Shown: one piece after another, positions 9,746-17,709 of the stretch | How positions within the stretch are numbered: the first letter of the stretch is position 1 | How the letters are laid out: every line of letters begins with the position of its first letter | Origin: Catalinimonas sp038039535 | GTDB taxonomy: Bacteria; Bacteroidota; Bacteroidia; Cytophagales; Cyclobacteriaceae | Length of the DNA: 64,000 nucleotides | Direction of reading: 5' to 3' | Assembly: GCF_038039535.1 (NCBI RefSeq) | Contig: NZ_JBBPHP010000011.1 | Span: 62,001 to 126,000, forward strand | Program-made: the position numbers and the translations under genes | The notes under the pieces: model-generated | What the model saw: only the letters and a program-made list of their open reading frames with translations | Databases searched by the model: none | What the model was told of the DNA's origin: nothing

Positions 9746-11233
9746 TTAGTTCTCTTGAATAATCTCTGTTTCTATCTGCTGATTGTGTTCTTTGTCAGAA
9801 GTTTTGTCTCCATAAAAACAGCCTATACCCGTGATGGCCAGTACCGGAGCTACCACCAGGTTGACCAGCGACATCAATTGCCAGTGCCAGTATTCTCCAA
9901 AAGGTACGCCCAGTGTAGAAACCATAAAAATGCTGGTAGCTGTCCAGGGAATGATACTTTCTATCATGGTACCGTAATCCTCAATAGAGCGTGATAGTAC
10001 TTTTCGCGGAATCCTAAACTTATCGTAGCGGGATTTAAAGGCATCCCCGATGATGAAACTGGTTGCGTTCTGATTGGAAGTGATGGCATTGGTCACCGCA
10101 GTCGCCAATAGCGAAGAGATGACTACCGAAGGGCGGGTGCGAGTAAAGCCAAAAACCTTGTCCACAATGGTAGGCATGACCTCAATCATGTCCATGGCTC
10201 CGATAAAGATCAGCACCATGATGGAAAAGATGATAGGCTCGTTGAGCGCATACAGTCCGCCCCGGTTAAACAGCGCTGCCATATTAGCAGGCATGCCTGG
10301 CAGCCAGTCAGCCATCTGCACATCAAAGCCCGTGTAGGCAGCCAGTAATATGTCGCCCCCCGAATACGGCTGGAAAATAAAGGCCAGCAGGCAGGCTACT
10401 AAGGAAGAAGTAAGCAGCGTGGGCAGGGTCGCGATTCTGCGGATAGAGCCATAGAGAACGATGAGCGGAGGAAGGAGCAGGAGTATATTAAAATTAAACA
10501 TACTGCTGATGGTATCCAGCGTTTGGGTAATCTGCGGATCGGAAATATCAGTCTTGGCAGGAGGATAGAAGAAACCTAATATAAAATAGATTATTCCGGC
10601 GATGATGGCAGATGGCACTGTAGAATACAACATGGAGCGAATGTGGGCGTACAAAGGAATTTCCGTAGCCAGCGCCGCCATATTGGTGGTATCGGAGAGG
10701 GGAGAAAGCTTATCGCCGAAGTAAGCGCCTCCAATGATCGCTCCGGCAGTGATGCCCAGGTTGGCATCCACCGCCATGGCTACGCCCATGACCACCGCGC
10801 CTATGGTACCCACCGAACCCCAGGAAGTACCGGTGAGCATAGAGAAGATGATGGGGGTAAAGAAAGCCAGAATATACAGATAGCTGGGGTCAATCAGTTT
10901 GATGCCGTAGTAAATCAGCATGGGAATGGTACCGCTGACAATCCAGGTGCCAATAATAATACCGATGGCAAAGAGGATAAGTACAACCGGAAAACCCTGA
11001 GCGAGCTTGGCGATGAAGGCTTTTTGTATGTCTTCCCAGGGAAATCCCAGCAGCATCAGTTCGCCTATGGTAAATATGGCAGCCAGCAGAAAAACGATTT
11101 CCAGGGGAAAGGGAGAAAGTCCGTAAAACTGAGGGCGAAGCACCAGCCCGTAGGTGATGAGAACCGTGAGGAAAATTAAGGGCAGGAGTATGTAAATGAA
11201 CCTTAGAGGTTTTTTCTGATGCATTTGAGGCAT
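9746..11233 (-). CDS. nhaC: Na+/H+ antiporter, NhaC family
   Basis: A 495-residue inner-membrane protein with about 11-12 hydrophobic segments. It carries the NhaC signature blocks: GTSWGSVGT around residue 135, and GGAYFGDKLSPLSDTTNMA around residue 170, the ion-site loop shared by NhaC-type Na+/H+ exchangers and related lactate-linked antiporters. Expected function is export of Na+ (or Li+) in exchange for protons, useful in saline habitats. The ATG at 11233 is used; a second ATG three codons on is equally possible. The 131 bases between its stop and the PLP-enzyme start contain no gene. A long opposite-strand frame inside it is a shadow of its codon pattern. Confidence 0.9.
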   Translation of the reverse strand: MPQMHQKKPLRFIYILLPLIFLTVLITYGLVLRPQFYGLSPFPLEIVFLLAAIFTIGELMLLGFPWEDIQKAFIAKLAQGFPVVLILFAIGIIIGTWIVSGTIPMLIYYGIKLIDPSYLYILAFFTPIIFSMLTGTSWGSVGTIGAVVMGVAMAVDANLGITAGAIIGGAYFGDKLSPLSDTTNMAALATEIPLYAHIRSMLYSTVPSAIIAGIIYFILGFFYPPAKTDISDPQITQTLDTISSMFNFNILLLLPPLIVLYGSIRRIATLPTLLTSSLVACLLAFIFQPYSGGDILLAAYTGFDVQMADWLPGMPANMAALFNRGGLYALNEPIIFSIMVLIFIGAMDMIEVMPTIVDKVFGFTRTRPSVVISSLLATAVTNAITSNQNATSFIIGDAFKSRYDKFRIPRKVLSRSIEDYGTMIESIIPWTATSIFMVSTLGVPFGEYWHWQLMSLVNLVVAPVLAITGIGCFYGDKTSDKEHNQQIETEIIQEN

Positions 11234-11638
11234 AGGGCTGATTTAATTTTTTTGAAGCTCCAATAATCGGGGATTATATTGAAAAACTGAAATTAGAGGA
11301 TATCCCCCCATGCTCGTGAGCTTAACATTTCAACCCAGCACCAAACGAGGAGTTAGCTACGCCTGACACAAACTATAAAGAATTGAGTAGCGCTTTTTGA
11401 AAAGAGCTGCTGAAAAAAAAGCAGGCAATGGATAAGAAACTATCAGCTTGCCAGGTAATCAGGCTAGTGTCTATGAAGATAAAAGATCAGTCTAACCTCA
11501 CACACATTGTATAAAATTAAATAATTGATAATCAGTGCTTTGTATGATTTTCTCTTTGTTGAGCTAAAAAAATATAACATATTGGGTATTGCTTTACCCT
11601 GGATGTTACAGGAGTCATTAGACAAACTACACAAGAGA
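11234..11638. other. Intergenic region, divergent promoter space
   Basis: About 400 bases between the minus-strand nhaC start and the sulfatase ATG at 11639. It must hold the promoters of both transcription units. I saw no convincing ORF, RNA gene or repeat. An open frame runs in from 11525 to the sulfatase but lacks a good start and signal peptide at that end. Confidence 0.5.
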
Positions 11639-13090
11639 ATGCTTATACTTAAAAAAGTAGAAGTGACCTTTCAACTGAGCATTGCAACAGTGCTAATCGG
11701 GCTACTGCTGTTCACTTTTTCAGCTAAAGCCCAGCAGCCTGCCAATGTGCAGCCCAACATCATTTTTGTACTGGCCGATGATTTAGGCTGGGCTGACATC
11801 AACTGCTTTGATCCTTTGAATCGTCAGTACTACGAAACACCCAATATTGACAGGCTGGCGCAGGAGGGTATGAAATTTACTCAGGCTTATACCAATGCTG
11901 CCAACTGCTCACCCACCCGAGCAGCGCTGATCAGCGGGCAGTATTATCCGCACCAGCCGATTTATCATGTCGGTAACTCTCCTTCGGGTAAAATGATATC
12001 GGCTCCCAACGCGCATGAACTCCCTGCTGATAAGATTACGATAGCGGAGGCGCTGAAAGTAGGCGGGTATACTACTGCGCTTATCGGGAAGTGGCATATC
12101 GGTGATTCTCCCACTACTGGTCCTGAACAGCAAGGTTTTGATATCAATATCGGAGGCTATAATATGGGCAATCCCGGAGGTTGGGAGGGTGGATACTTTC
12201 AGCCGAACAATAACCCTTATATTGAGGACGCAAAGGAGGGTGAATACCTGACCGACTATCTTACCCGGAAGGCAACAGAATTTATTGAAGGGCACCAAAA
12301 TCAGCCATTTTACCTACAGTTGACTTATTACACCCCTCATACTCCCTTACAGGCCCCAGAAGACTTGGTTGAAAAGTACAGCAAGAAAAAAGGTAAAGCT
12401 GGACATAATAACCCAGCTTACGCTGCCATGATAGAATCACTGGATCAGAACGTAGGAAAGTTGATGCATAGATTGGATGAGCTTGGAGTGGCCGAAAACA
12501 CCATTTTCATCTTTTATTCTGACAATGGGGGAGTAGGTAGTTATGATTACCTCAACCACGCCAAAGATAACATCACCGACAATGCTCCTTTGAAGGGAGG
12601 CAAAGCCAACTTTTACGAGGGTGGGATAAGAGTGCCTTTGATCATTCGCTGGCCGAAAGTGATTGATGCAGGAGCGCAGACTGAAGAACCCGTCATTGGC
12701 ATTGATTTTTATCCTACCTTTCTGGAGGCAGCAGGGCTTGAAAAGCAAGAGAACTACCTGCTGGATGGGCTTAGCCTGCTTCCTCTGTTCCAAAATCCTG
12801 AGGCTAACCTAGAACGTCAGTCTCTTTACTGGCATTTTCCGGGCTACCCCAATAATCCCTGGCGTACCGGTCCGGTAAGTGTAATCCGTCAGGGGACCTG
12901 GAAGTTGCTGAAGTTTTATGAAACGAATCGGCTTGAACTTTATAATCTCAATCAGGATATGAGCGAGCAATACAATATTGCCAATGAACAGGCTGAAGTA
13001 CGCGATAGGCTGCAAGCGCAACTGGAAGTATGGTTAGAAGAGAATCAGGCTCCTATGCCCAAAAGTCGCGCAGAGGACATGCAGAAATAA
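11639..13090 (+). CDS. Exported sulfatase, formylglycine (S1) type
   Basis: A 483-residue sulfatase that would hydrolyse sulfate esters on carbohydrates or aryl compounds in the periplasm. The ATG at 11639 gives a typical Sec signal peptide ending at SAKAQQ; the longer frame from 11525 is less likely. The N-terminal metal-site motif PNIIFVLADDLGWAD is followed by the active-site signature CSPTRAALISG, with Cys90 the residue expected to be oxidised to formylglycine. Further conserved parts are IGKWHIG and YSDNGG (Ca2+/active-site Asp-Asn). Its length and the GGEAR-like region place it in the large arylsulfatase A/GALNS-type group. It is followed after 45 bases by a second sulfatase. No maturase (anSME or FGE) is visible in the window. 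Substrate is unknown; a sulfated marine glycan is an inference. Confidence 0.9.
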   Translation: MLILKKVEVTFQLSIATVLIGLLLFTFSAKAQQPANVQPNIIFVLADDLGWADINCFDPLNRQYYETPNIDRLAQEGMKFTQAYTNAANCSPTRAALISGQYYPHQPIYHVGNSPSGKMISAPNAHELPADKITIAEALKVGGYTTALIGKWHIGDSPTTGPEQQGFDINIGGYNMGNPGGWEGGYFQPNNNPYIEDAKEGEYLTDYLTRKATEFIEGHQNQPFYLQLTYYTPHTPLQAPEDLVEKYSKKKGKAGHNNPAYAAMIESLDQNVGKLMHRLDELGVAENTIFIFYSDNGGVGSYDYLNHAKDNITDNAPLKGGKANFYEGGIRVPLIIRWPKVIDAGAQTEEPVIGIDFYPTFLEAAGLEKQENYLLDGLSLLPLFQNPEANLERQSLYWHFPGYPNNPWRTGPVSVIRQGTWKLLKFYETNRLELYNLNQDMSEQYNIANEQAEVRDRLQAQLEVWLEENQAPMPKSRAEDMQK

Positions 13091-13135
13091 TGCTTATATT
13101 GAAAAATTGATACAACCTAACTTATAGACAAACTT

Positions 13136-14776
13136 ATGAATCGTATTTTTTTATTGACATGCTGCCTATTCTTTTGTCTGCCTACTTTATGGGCTCAATC
13201 AGGCGGACAAGAATTAACGATTGAGCGAATTCCCAATGCTCAACCTAAAAATGTGATTTTTATTCTGAGTGATGATCACCGTTTTGATTTTATGGGTTTT
13301 ACGGGTAAGGTGCCCTGGCTGGAAACGCCCAATATGGACCGACTTGCATCAGAAGGCGCTTATTTTCCCAATACTTTTGTAACCACTTCGCTTTGTTCTC
13401 CCAGCCGGGCATCGATCCTTACCGGCCAGTTTTCTCACACCCATACTGTGGTGGATAACTCCGCTCCCGCTCCTGAAGACCTGGTTTACTTTCCTCAGTA
13501 TTTGCAGGAAGCAGGTTATCAGACCAGCTTTTTTGGCAAATGGCATATGGGAGGTGATGAAGATGATCCTCGTCCCGGCTTTGACCACTGGGAGAGCTTC
13601 AAGGGGCAGGGCGTTTACTATAATCCTACGCTCAACATCAATGGCGAAAGAAAAAGCTATGGCGACTCTACCTACATCACCGATCTGCTGACCGAGCATG
13701 CAGTGGAATGGTTGAAAAACAGAGAAGAAGAAAAGCCTTTCTTCCTCTATCTCTCTCATAAAGCAGTTCATGCTGAATTTATGCCTGCTCAGCGCCATAT
13801 GGGTAAGTACGAGAATGAGAAAATAATGCTACCCCCCTCTTTTTATACTTCGGCCCAGCCTGTCAAAGGAAAGAGCAATCCTTACGGTTTACCTCGTTAC
13901 ACCGGTACCACCAATAATCTTGAAGAGAAAGTAGATTATCCTCAGGGCTTTCTGGACGAAAGAGCTGCTAAGGCTGGTGCTTTTGTTAAACCAGCCAGCG
14001 GAGAAGAATATTACGGAGAATTCAGAACCCCTGACTGGCAGAAGATGCAGCGTGAGAGCTGGCACGGGGTGGATTATATGTACCACGGTAGTATGGATTT
14101 TGAGACTTTCTACAAAAGATATTGCGAGACCTTACTGGGCGTAGATGAAAGTGTAGGCGCAGTGCTGGATTATCTGGAAGAGCAGGGACTGGCCGAATCC
14201 ACGTTGGTGATCTACATGGGAGATAATGGCTTTTCTTTCGGAGAGCATGGCCTGATTGACAAACGCCATTTTTACGAAGAATCGGTAAAAGTACCTTTCC
14301 TGGTGAGGTATCCTGAAGTGCTGGAAGGCAATCAGGTGATTGATAAGATGATACAGAATATAGATGTGGCGCCTACCATTCTGGAACTGGCCGGTGTAAA
14401 GAAACCCGAACAGATGCAGGGACAGTCAATCATGCCGATACTGAAAGGAGAAGAAGTGGACTGGAGAGACCGTATCTTTTATGAATATTATTGGGAAAAT
14501 GCTTTTCCGCAAACGCCAACCATGCATGGTGTACGCACCGACCGTTATAAGTTGATCCGCTATCATGGTGTATGGGATACCAATGAGTTTTATGATCTGC
14601 AGGAAGACCCTTACGAGATGCATAACCTATACGGCAGTGAAGACCATCAGGAGTTGATAGAGCTGCTTACCACTGAAGTATATGACTGGCTGGAGGGAAC
14701 CGGAGGTATGCAGATTCCGCTGAAGCGCTCAGGTGGCCGCTTCGGTGATCATCGCAACCCAGCTGAATTTGAGTAA
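13136..14776 (+). CDS. Exported sulfatase, formylglycine (S1) type, second copy
   Basis: A 546-residue sulfatase with a clear signal peptide (MNRIFLLTCCLFFC... cleaved after LWAQS). Active-site features: VIFILSDDHRFD near residue 40, CSPSRASILTGQ with Cys87 as the formylglycine precursor, FFGKWHMGG, and YMGDNGFSFGEHG. The HRFD sequence and the DKRHFYEESVKVPF region resemble the N-acetylglucosamine-6-sulfatase/iduronate-sulfatase-like group, but the substrate cannot be set by reading. It lies 45 bases downstream of the other sulfatase in the same direction and is followed by a strong terminator, so the two form a two-gene unit. The two proteins are only distantly alike outside the active site, suggesting two different sulfate positions or sugars. 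Confidence 0.9.
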   Translation: MNRIFLLTCCLFFCLPTLWAQSGGQELTIERIPNAQPKNVIFILSDDHRFDFMGFTGKVPWLETPNMDRLASEGAYFPNTFVTTSLCSPSRASILTGQFSHTHTVVDNSAPAPEDLVYFPQYLQEAGYQTSFFGKWHMGGDEDDPRPGFDHWESFKGQGVYYNPTLNINGERKSYGDSTYITDLLTEHAVEWLKNREEEKPFFLYLSHKAVHAEFMPAQRHMGKYENEKIMLPPSFYTSAQPVKGKSNPYGLPRYTGTTNNLEEKVDYPQGFLDERAAKAGAFVKPASGEEYYGEFRTPDWQKMQRESWHGVDYMYHGSMDFETFYKRYCETLLGVDESVGAVLDYLEEQGLAESTLVIYMGDNGFSFGEHGLIDKRHFYEESVKVPFLVRYPEVLEGNQVIDKMIQNIDVAPTILELAGVKKPEQMQGQSIMPILKGEEVDWRDRIFYEYYWENAFPQTPTMHGVRTDRYKLIRYHGVWDTNEFYDLQEDPYEMHNLYGSEDHQELIELLTTEVYDWLEGTGGMQIPLKRSGGRFGDHRNPAEFE

Positions 14777-14835
14777 ACATCATAATATATCCAGTACTTG
14801 CTAAGCAATCTATATTGATTTTTTTAAGGTTTGAG

Positions 14836-14860
14836 AAAGGGCTCATCCCGAGCCCTTTTC
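14836..14860 (+). terminator. Rho-independent terminator after sulfatase pair
   Basis: A perfect 9-bp GC-containing stem (aaagggctc at 14836-14844 and gagcccttt at 14850-14858) with a 5-base loop, ending in a short T-run (cccttttc). It lies about 60 bases after the second sulfatase stop and 110 bases before the HAD gene. Confidence 0.7.
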
Positions 14861-14970
14861 TATGATCAACTCAGAGCTTACTTACAATACAGGATAATCC
14901 ATTCATGAGTGTAGGCTTAACATATTGTCTGCTTAGGCGTTGTGAAGTTGACTCAAACCCATGACGATTT

Positions 14971-15816
14971 ATGACAGATGTTACTTTACCCTTAAAAGAG
15001 AAGATTGCTGTTGTTTTTGATTTTGACGAGACACTTGCTCCCCCTACACACCTCAGTATGCTGGAAAAAACGGGCATTGATGGTGAGGAGCGGGAAGATT
15101 TTGTGAAGCATTTGCTCAATGAGGGGTGGGAGAAAATTCTGGCCCGGGCATATTCATGGATCAAATACAGCCAGGCCTCCAGCCCTACAATTACCCGAGA
15201 GATGTTTCAATCTGTGGGAGAAGAATTAGCGCTTTATGATGGAGTAGATACACTATTTGACCGATTACGCAGTTTCTGCCCTCACGAGAGTATTGACCTG
15301 GAGTTTTACTTACTTACTGCCGGTTTTGTAGAAGTTCCGCAGGCAACTTCTATCGCTCATGAGTTTAAAGAAATCTGGGGAGGTGCCTATGCCTTCAATG
15401 AGGATGATGAACTCATATTTATCAAACATATCATTACGCACGAGGAAAAAAGAGAATATATCCAGCAGCTGGCCAAAGGAACCGGCACTGATGGTCCTAA
15501 TGTTCCGGCTGATACGCATCAGCATGTGGATGAAGAAGATATGTACATCCCTTTTACGCAGATCATTTACGTGGGTGATGGCTCCAGCGACCGCCCGGCT
15601 TTTTCTCTTCTGCATGAAAAGGGAGGCTTTGCAATTGGACTTGCCAAAGATAATTCTGCTGCATGGAAAGAAAACGACAAGCTGAAAAAGAACCAAAAGG
15701 TGGATAACTTACTGCAGGTAGACTATACCGAAGGTTCAGAACTTATGCAATGTTTAAAATTGGCAGTTGAATGCATCAGCAAACGAATTTTACTGCGAAA
15801 AGTGGGTAAGTCTTAA
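14971..15816 (+). CDS. HAD-superfamily hydrolase
   Basis: A 281-residue cytosolic protein of the haloacid dehalogenase superfamily, most likely a phosphatase. Motif I is VVFDFDETLAP with the nucleophile Asp17 and general acid Asp19; a Thr in LLTAGF is the probable motif II, and motif IV is VGDGSSDRPAF, which holds Mg2+. The cap lies between motifs I and II and is helical. The stretch with DTHQHVDEED is an unusual acidic/His-rich insertion before motif IV. Substrate is unknown; phosphoserine-phosphatase-like or nucleotidase-like activities are possible. The gene has its own upstream terminator and ends 19 bases before the convergent EEP gene, so it is probably monocistronic. Confidence 0.8.
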   Translation: MTDVTLPLKEKIAVVFDFDETLAPPTHLSMLEKTGIDGEEREDFVKHLLNEGWEKILARAYSWIKYSQASSPTITREMFQSVGEELALYDGVDTLFDRLRSFCPHESIDLEFYLLTAGFVEVPQATSIAHEFKEIWGGAYAFNEDDELIFIKHIITHEEKREYIQQLAKGTGTDGPNVPADTHQHVDEEDMYIPFTQIIYVGDGSSDRPAFSLLHEKGGFAIGLAKDNSAAWKENDKLKKNQKVDNLLQVDYTEGSELMQCLKLAVECISKRILLRKVGKS

Positions 15817-15835
15817 ACAGAAAAAAGTAAGAGCA

Positions 15836-16930
15836 TCATTCTGCTGAGCTCAGCACCAGTTCTACATAGATTGGGAAATGATCGGAACCAAACTCGCCCA
15901 GGCGCGCCAGGCGGATGAATTTGAAATCATCAGTCACGTACACATGATCAAGGGGCCAGCGAAATATCGCAGACTGGGCATTAAATGAATTGTACAAACC
16001 TCGGCCCACCCGTACATCTTCTAGCGCTCCTCTTGATTGAAAAAGTCGGGAGGTATTAGACCAGGCCACATCATTAAAGTCACCTGCCACTAGGGCGGGA
16101 GAGTCGTTTTGCACAACCATTTGTCCTACTTTTAGCAAGGCAAACTCCTTTTCTCCCTTGTTATCCGGATGCTTGCTGTGTACAGGGGGTACCGGGTGTA
16201 CACCGTGGAAACGAAAGTACTGCCCGCTGGGTAACTGTACATCAGTATGGAAGGAAGGCACATCCTCATGATGTAAAAATTTAGTTTGCATATTTACCAA
16301 AGGAAAGCGGGAGTAGAGTGCCATACCGTAAGTATTGTCAGTAGGATATTCGTGGTGGTAAGTATACTGACTATGGAGGGGGTGAAGTGCCTGTATCCAC
16401 CATTGGTTAGTTTCCATCACCAATACCATATCAGGGTTTATCCGTTCAACTATATTTAAAAAAGACGTGTCTTGCTGATTATGCATGTACACATTAGCGA
16501 TCAGCAATTTTACCTTATTATCCGAGACCGTTTCCGAGGAATCAACGGACACAACGGTTTTTTTAGCCAGTGGAGTATAAGGAAGTATAAAGTATAGCTG
16601 CAATCCAATGGTAAATGTAACGCCGACTATCAAAGCAACAGGCCAGAACGACCAGCGATAATTCAGTATGGCTAAGATGAGTAGGCATCCCAATCCTAGC
16701 ATTAAAAACTGTAGTCGGGGGAAGTCAAGCGCCTTAATCCACCACACATTTACATCATACAGTAATGAGAGTAATGTGGCTCCAATCAATAGCACGCTTA
16801 GACAGGCTACACTGTAGTAAATAACTTTTTTAAGCGTATTCAATAGGTTAAGTTTAAAAAATGAGCATACAAACTGTAAGGTTTGAACCGCTCCGGTAGG
16901 ATAGTGTTCACTTGAAAGGCTTCCTGCCAA
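15836..16930 (-). CDS. Membrane-anchored endonuclease/exonuclease/phosphatase (EEP) family protein
   Basis: A protein of up to 364 residues with two or three N-terminal membrane helices (about residues 35-120) followed by an extracytoplasmic EEP domain. Catalytic motifs seen: LVMETNQWW (metal-binding Glu), FHGVHPVPP (His), VAGDFNDV (Asp-Asn) and FGSDHFPI (Asp-His at the C-terminus). The family cleaves phosphodiesters in nucleic acids, phospholipids or inositol phosphates; the membrane-anchored group is uncharacterised. There is no ATG near the N-terminus: the frame's first possible start is TTG at 16930, and a TTG at 16843 (MNTLKKVIYYS...) gives a more usual short N-terminus. Which start is used is uncertain, the domain is not. 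Confidence 0.8.
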   Translation of the reverse strand: MAGSLSSEHYPTGAVQTLQFVCSFFKLNLLNTLKKVIYYSVACLSVLLIGATLLSLLYDVNVWWIKALDFPRLQFLMLGLGCLLILAILNYRWSFWPVALIVGVTFTIGLQLYFILPYTPLAKKTVVSVDSSETVSDNKVKLLIANVYMHNQQDTSFLNIVERINPDMVLVMETNQWWIQALHPLHSQYTYHHEYPTDNTYGMALYSRFPLVNMQTKFLHHEDVPSFHTDVQLPSGQYFRFHGVHPVPPVHSKHPDNKGEKEFALLKVGQMVVQNDSPALVAGDFNDVAWSNTSRLFQSRGALEDVRVGRGLYNSFNAQSAIFRWPLDHVYVTDDFKFIRLARLGEFGSDHFPIYVELVLSSAE

Positions 16931-17618
16931 GTGAAAATGATTAAGGTATTTGTATCTCTTTAGCCAAACTTGCTCCTACGCAATCTTAGGATTACGTATC
17001 AATAGCCTGTTCTAAAAAGTAATCCCATGCCTGATGCAGGCAAAGCACTCTTTTTTTATTATTGCGCTTAAGGCTAGCAATAACCATCCTTTTTATTAGG
17101 CTTTGAAAGTTAGATATTTTCAGCTATTCAGACTAAGAGAGAAGTCATCCCAACGAGTATCAATTCATAAGGGCAGAATATTTCAGGTGCTTAGATGTAA
17201 GAGGCCTGGTAGCTATTTTTTGGATAGAAAAGGCATAAGTAGGACAGTATATGGTGATTAAGGAAGCATTGGATGGAAGGACATTAGAAAAATTATAACA
17301 GGCTTGAATTTCATTTTTAGCTATGATTTGAGTAAAATGTGTCTTCTTAAAAATAAAAATCATAAGTAAGGAGACACTATTAGTTTAAATCATTGCTTTG
17401 TAGCAAGATACTCTCTTCAGTTTTTAATTGAAGTGGATAAATGAAGCAAAGTCTGTAGGGTAGCAAATTAAAAATTAATAAGCTTGATTCCCAGGTTTGT
17501 GTCGCACAAAATGGAATTTCAACCGCAAAGCAAAATGTGAGAACACTTGACCTAGGGTAAGCGGAGAGCAATATTAATTTTTAATGTGCGGGGCTAGAGA
17601 CTTTGCCCTCATTCATGA
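16931..17618. other. Long intergenic region with no convincing gene
   Basis: Almost 700 AT-rich bases between the EEP gene and the large plus-strand cluster. Two short minus-strand frames (17160-17363 and 17380-17571) have compositions unlike proteins and no start context; I reject them. It probably contains the promoter and leader of the downstream cluster. Close to its right end lies the palindrome described separately. Confidence 0.5.
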
Positions 17619-17639
17619 TTTCAGTCTTGAAGACTGAAA
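17619..17639. promoter_or_regulatory. 21-bp perfect palindrome, candidate operator
   Basis: Ten-base arms (tttcagtctt at 17619-17628 and aagactgaaa at 17630-17639) are perfectly inverted around one central G. It lies 71 bases upstream of the first gene of the 17.7-27.4 kb cluster. A single-base centre is typical of binding sites for dimeric repressors rather than of RNA terminators, and no T-run follows. Which regulator binds it is unknown; none is encoded next to it. Confidence 0.5.
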
Positions 17640-17709
17640 CTAGTTTTTAATTTAATGTAAATAAGTCTTCATACTTACTTCTATCTAACCTAATCTATCA
17701 ATCACTACC

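Noticed and set aside
10643..11179. 178-codon plus-strand frame
   Set aside because: It is antisense to nhaC over its whole length, with no signal or family pattern; the composition follows the codon bias of the opposite strand.
17160..17571. Two short minus-strand frames in the long spacer before the SelA-like gene
   Set aside because: Low-complexity composition, no start context and no resemblance to a protein family.
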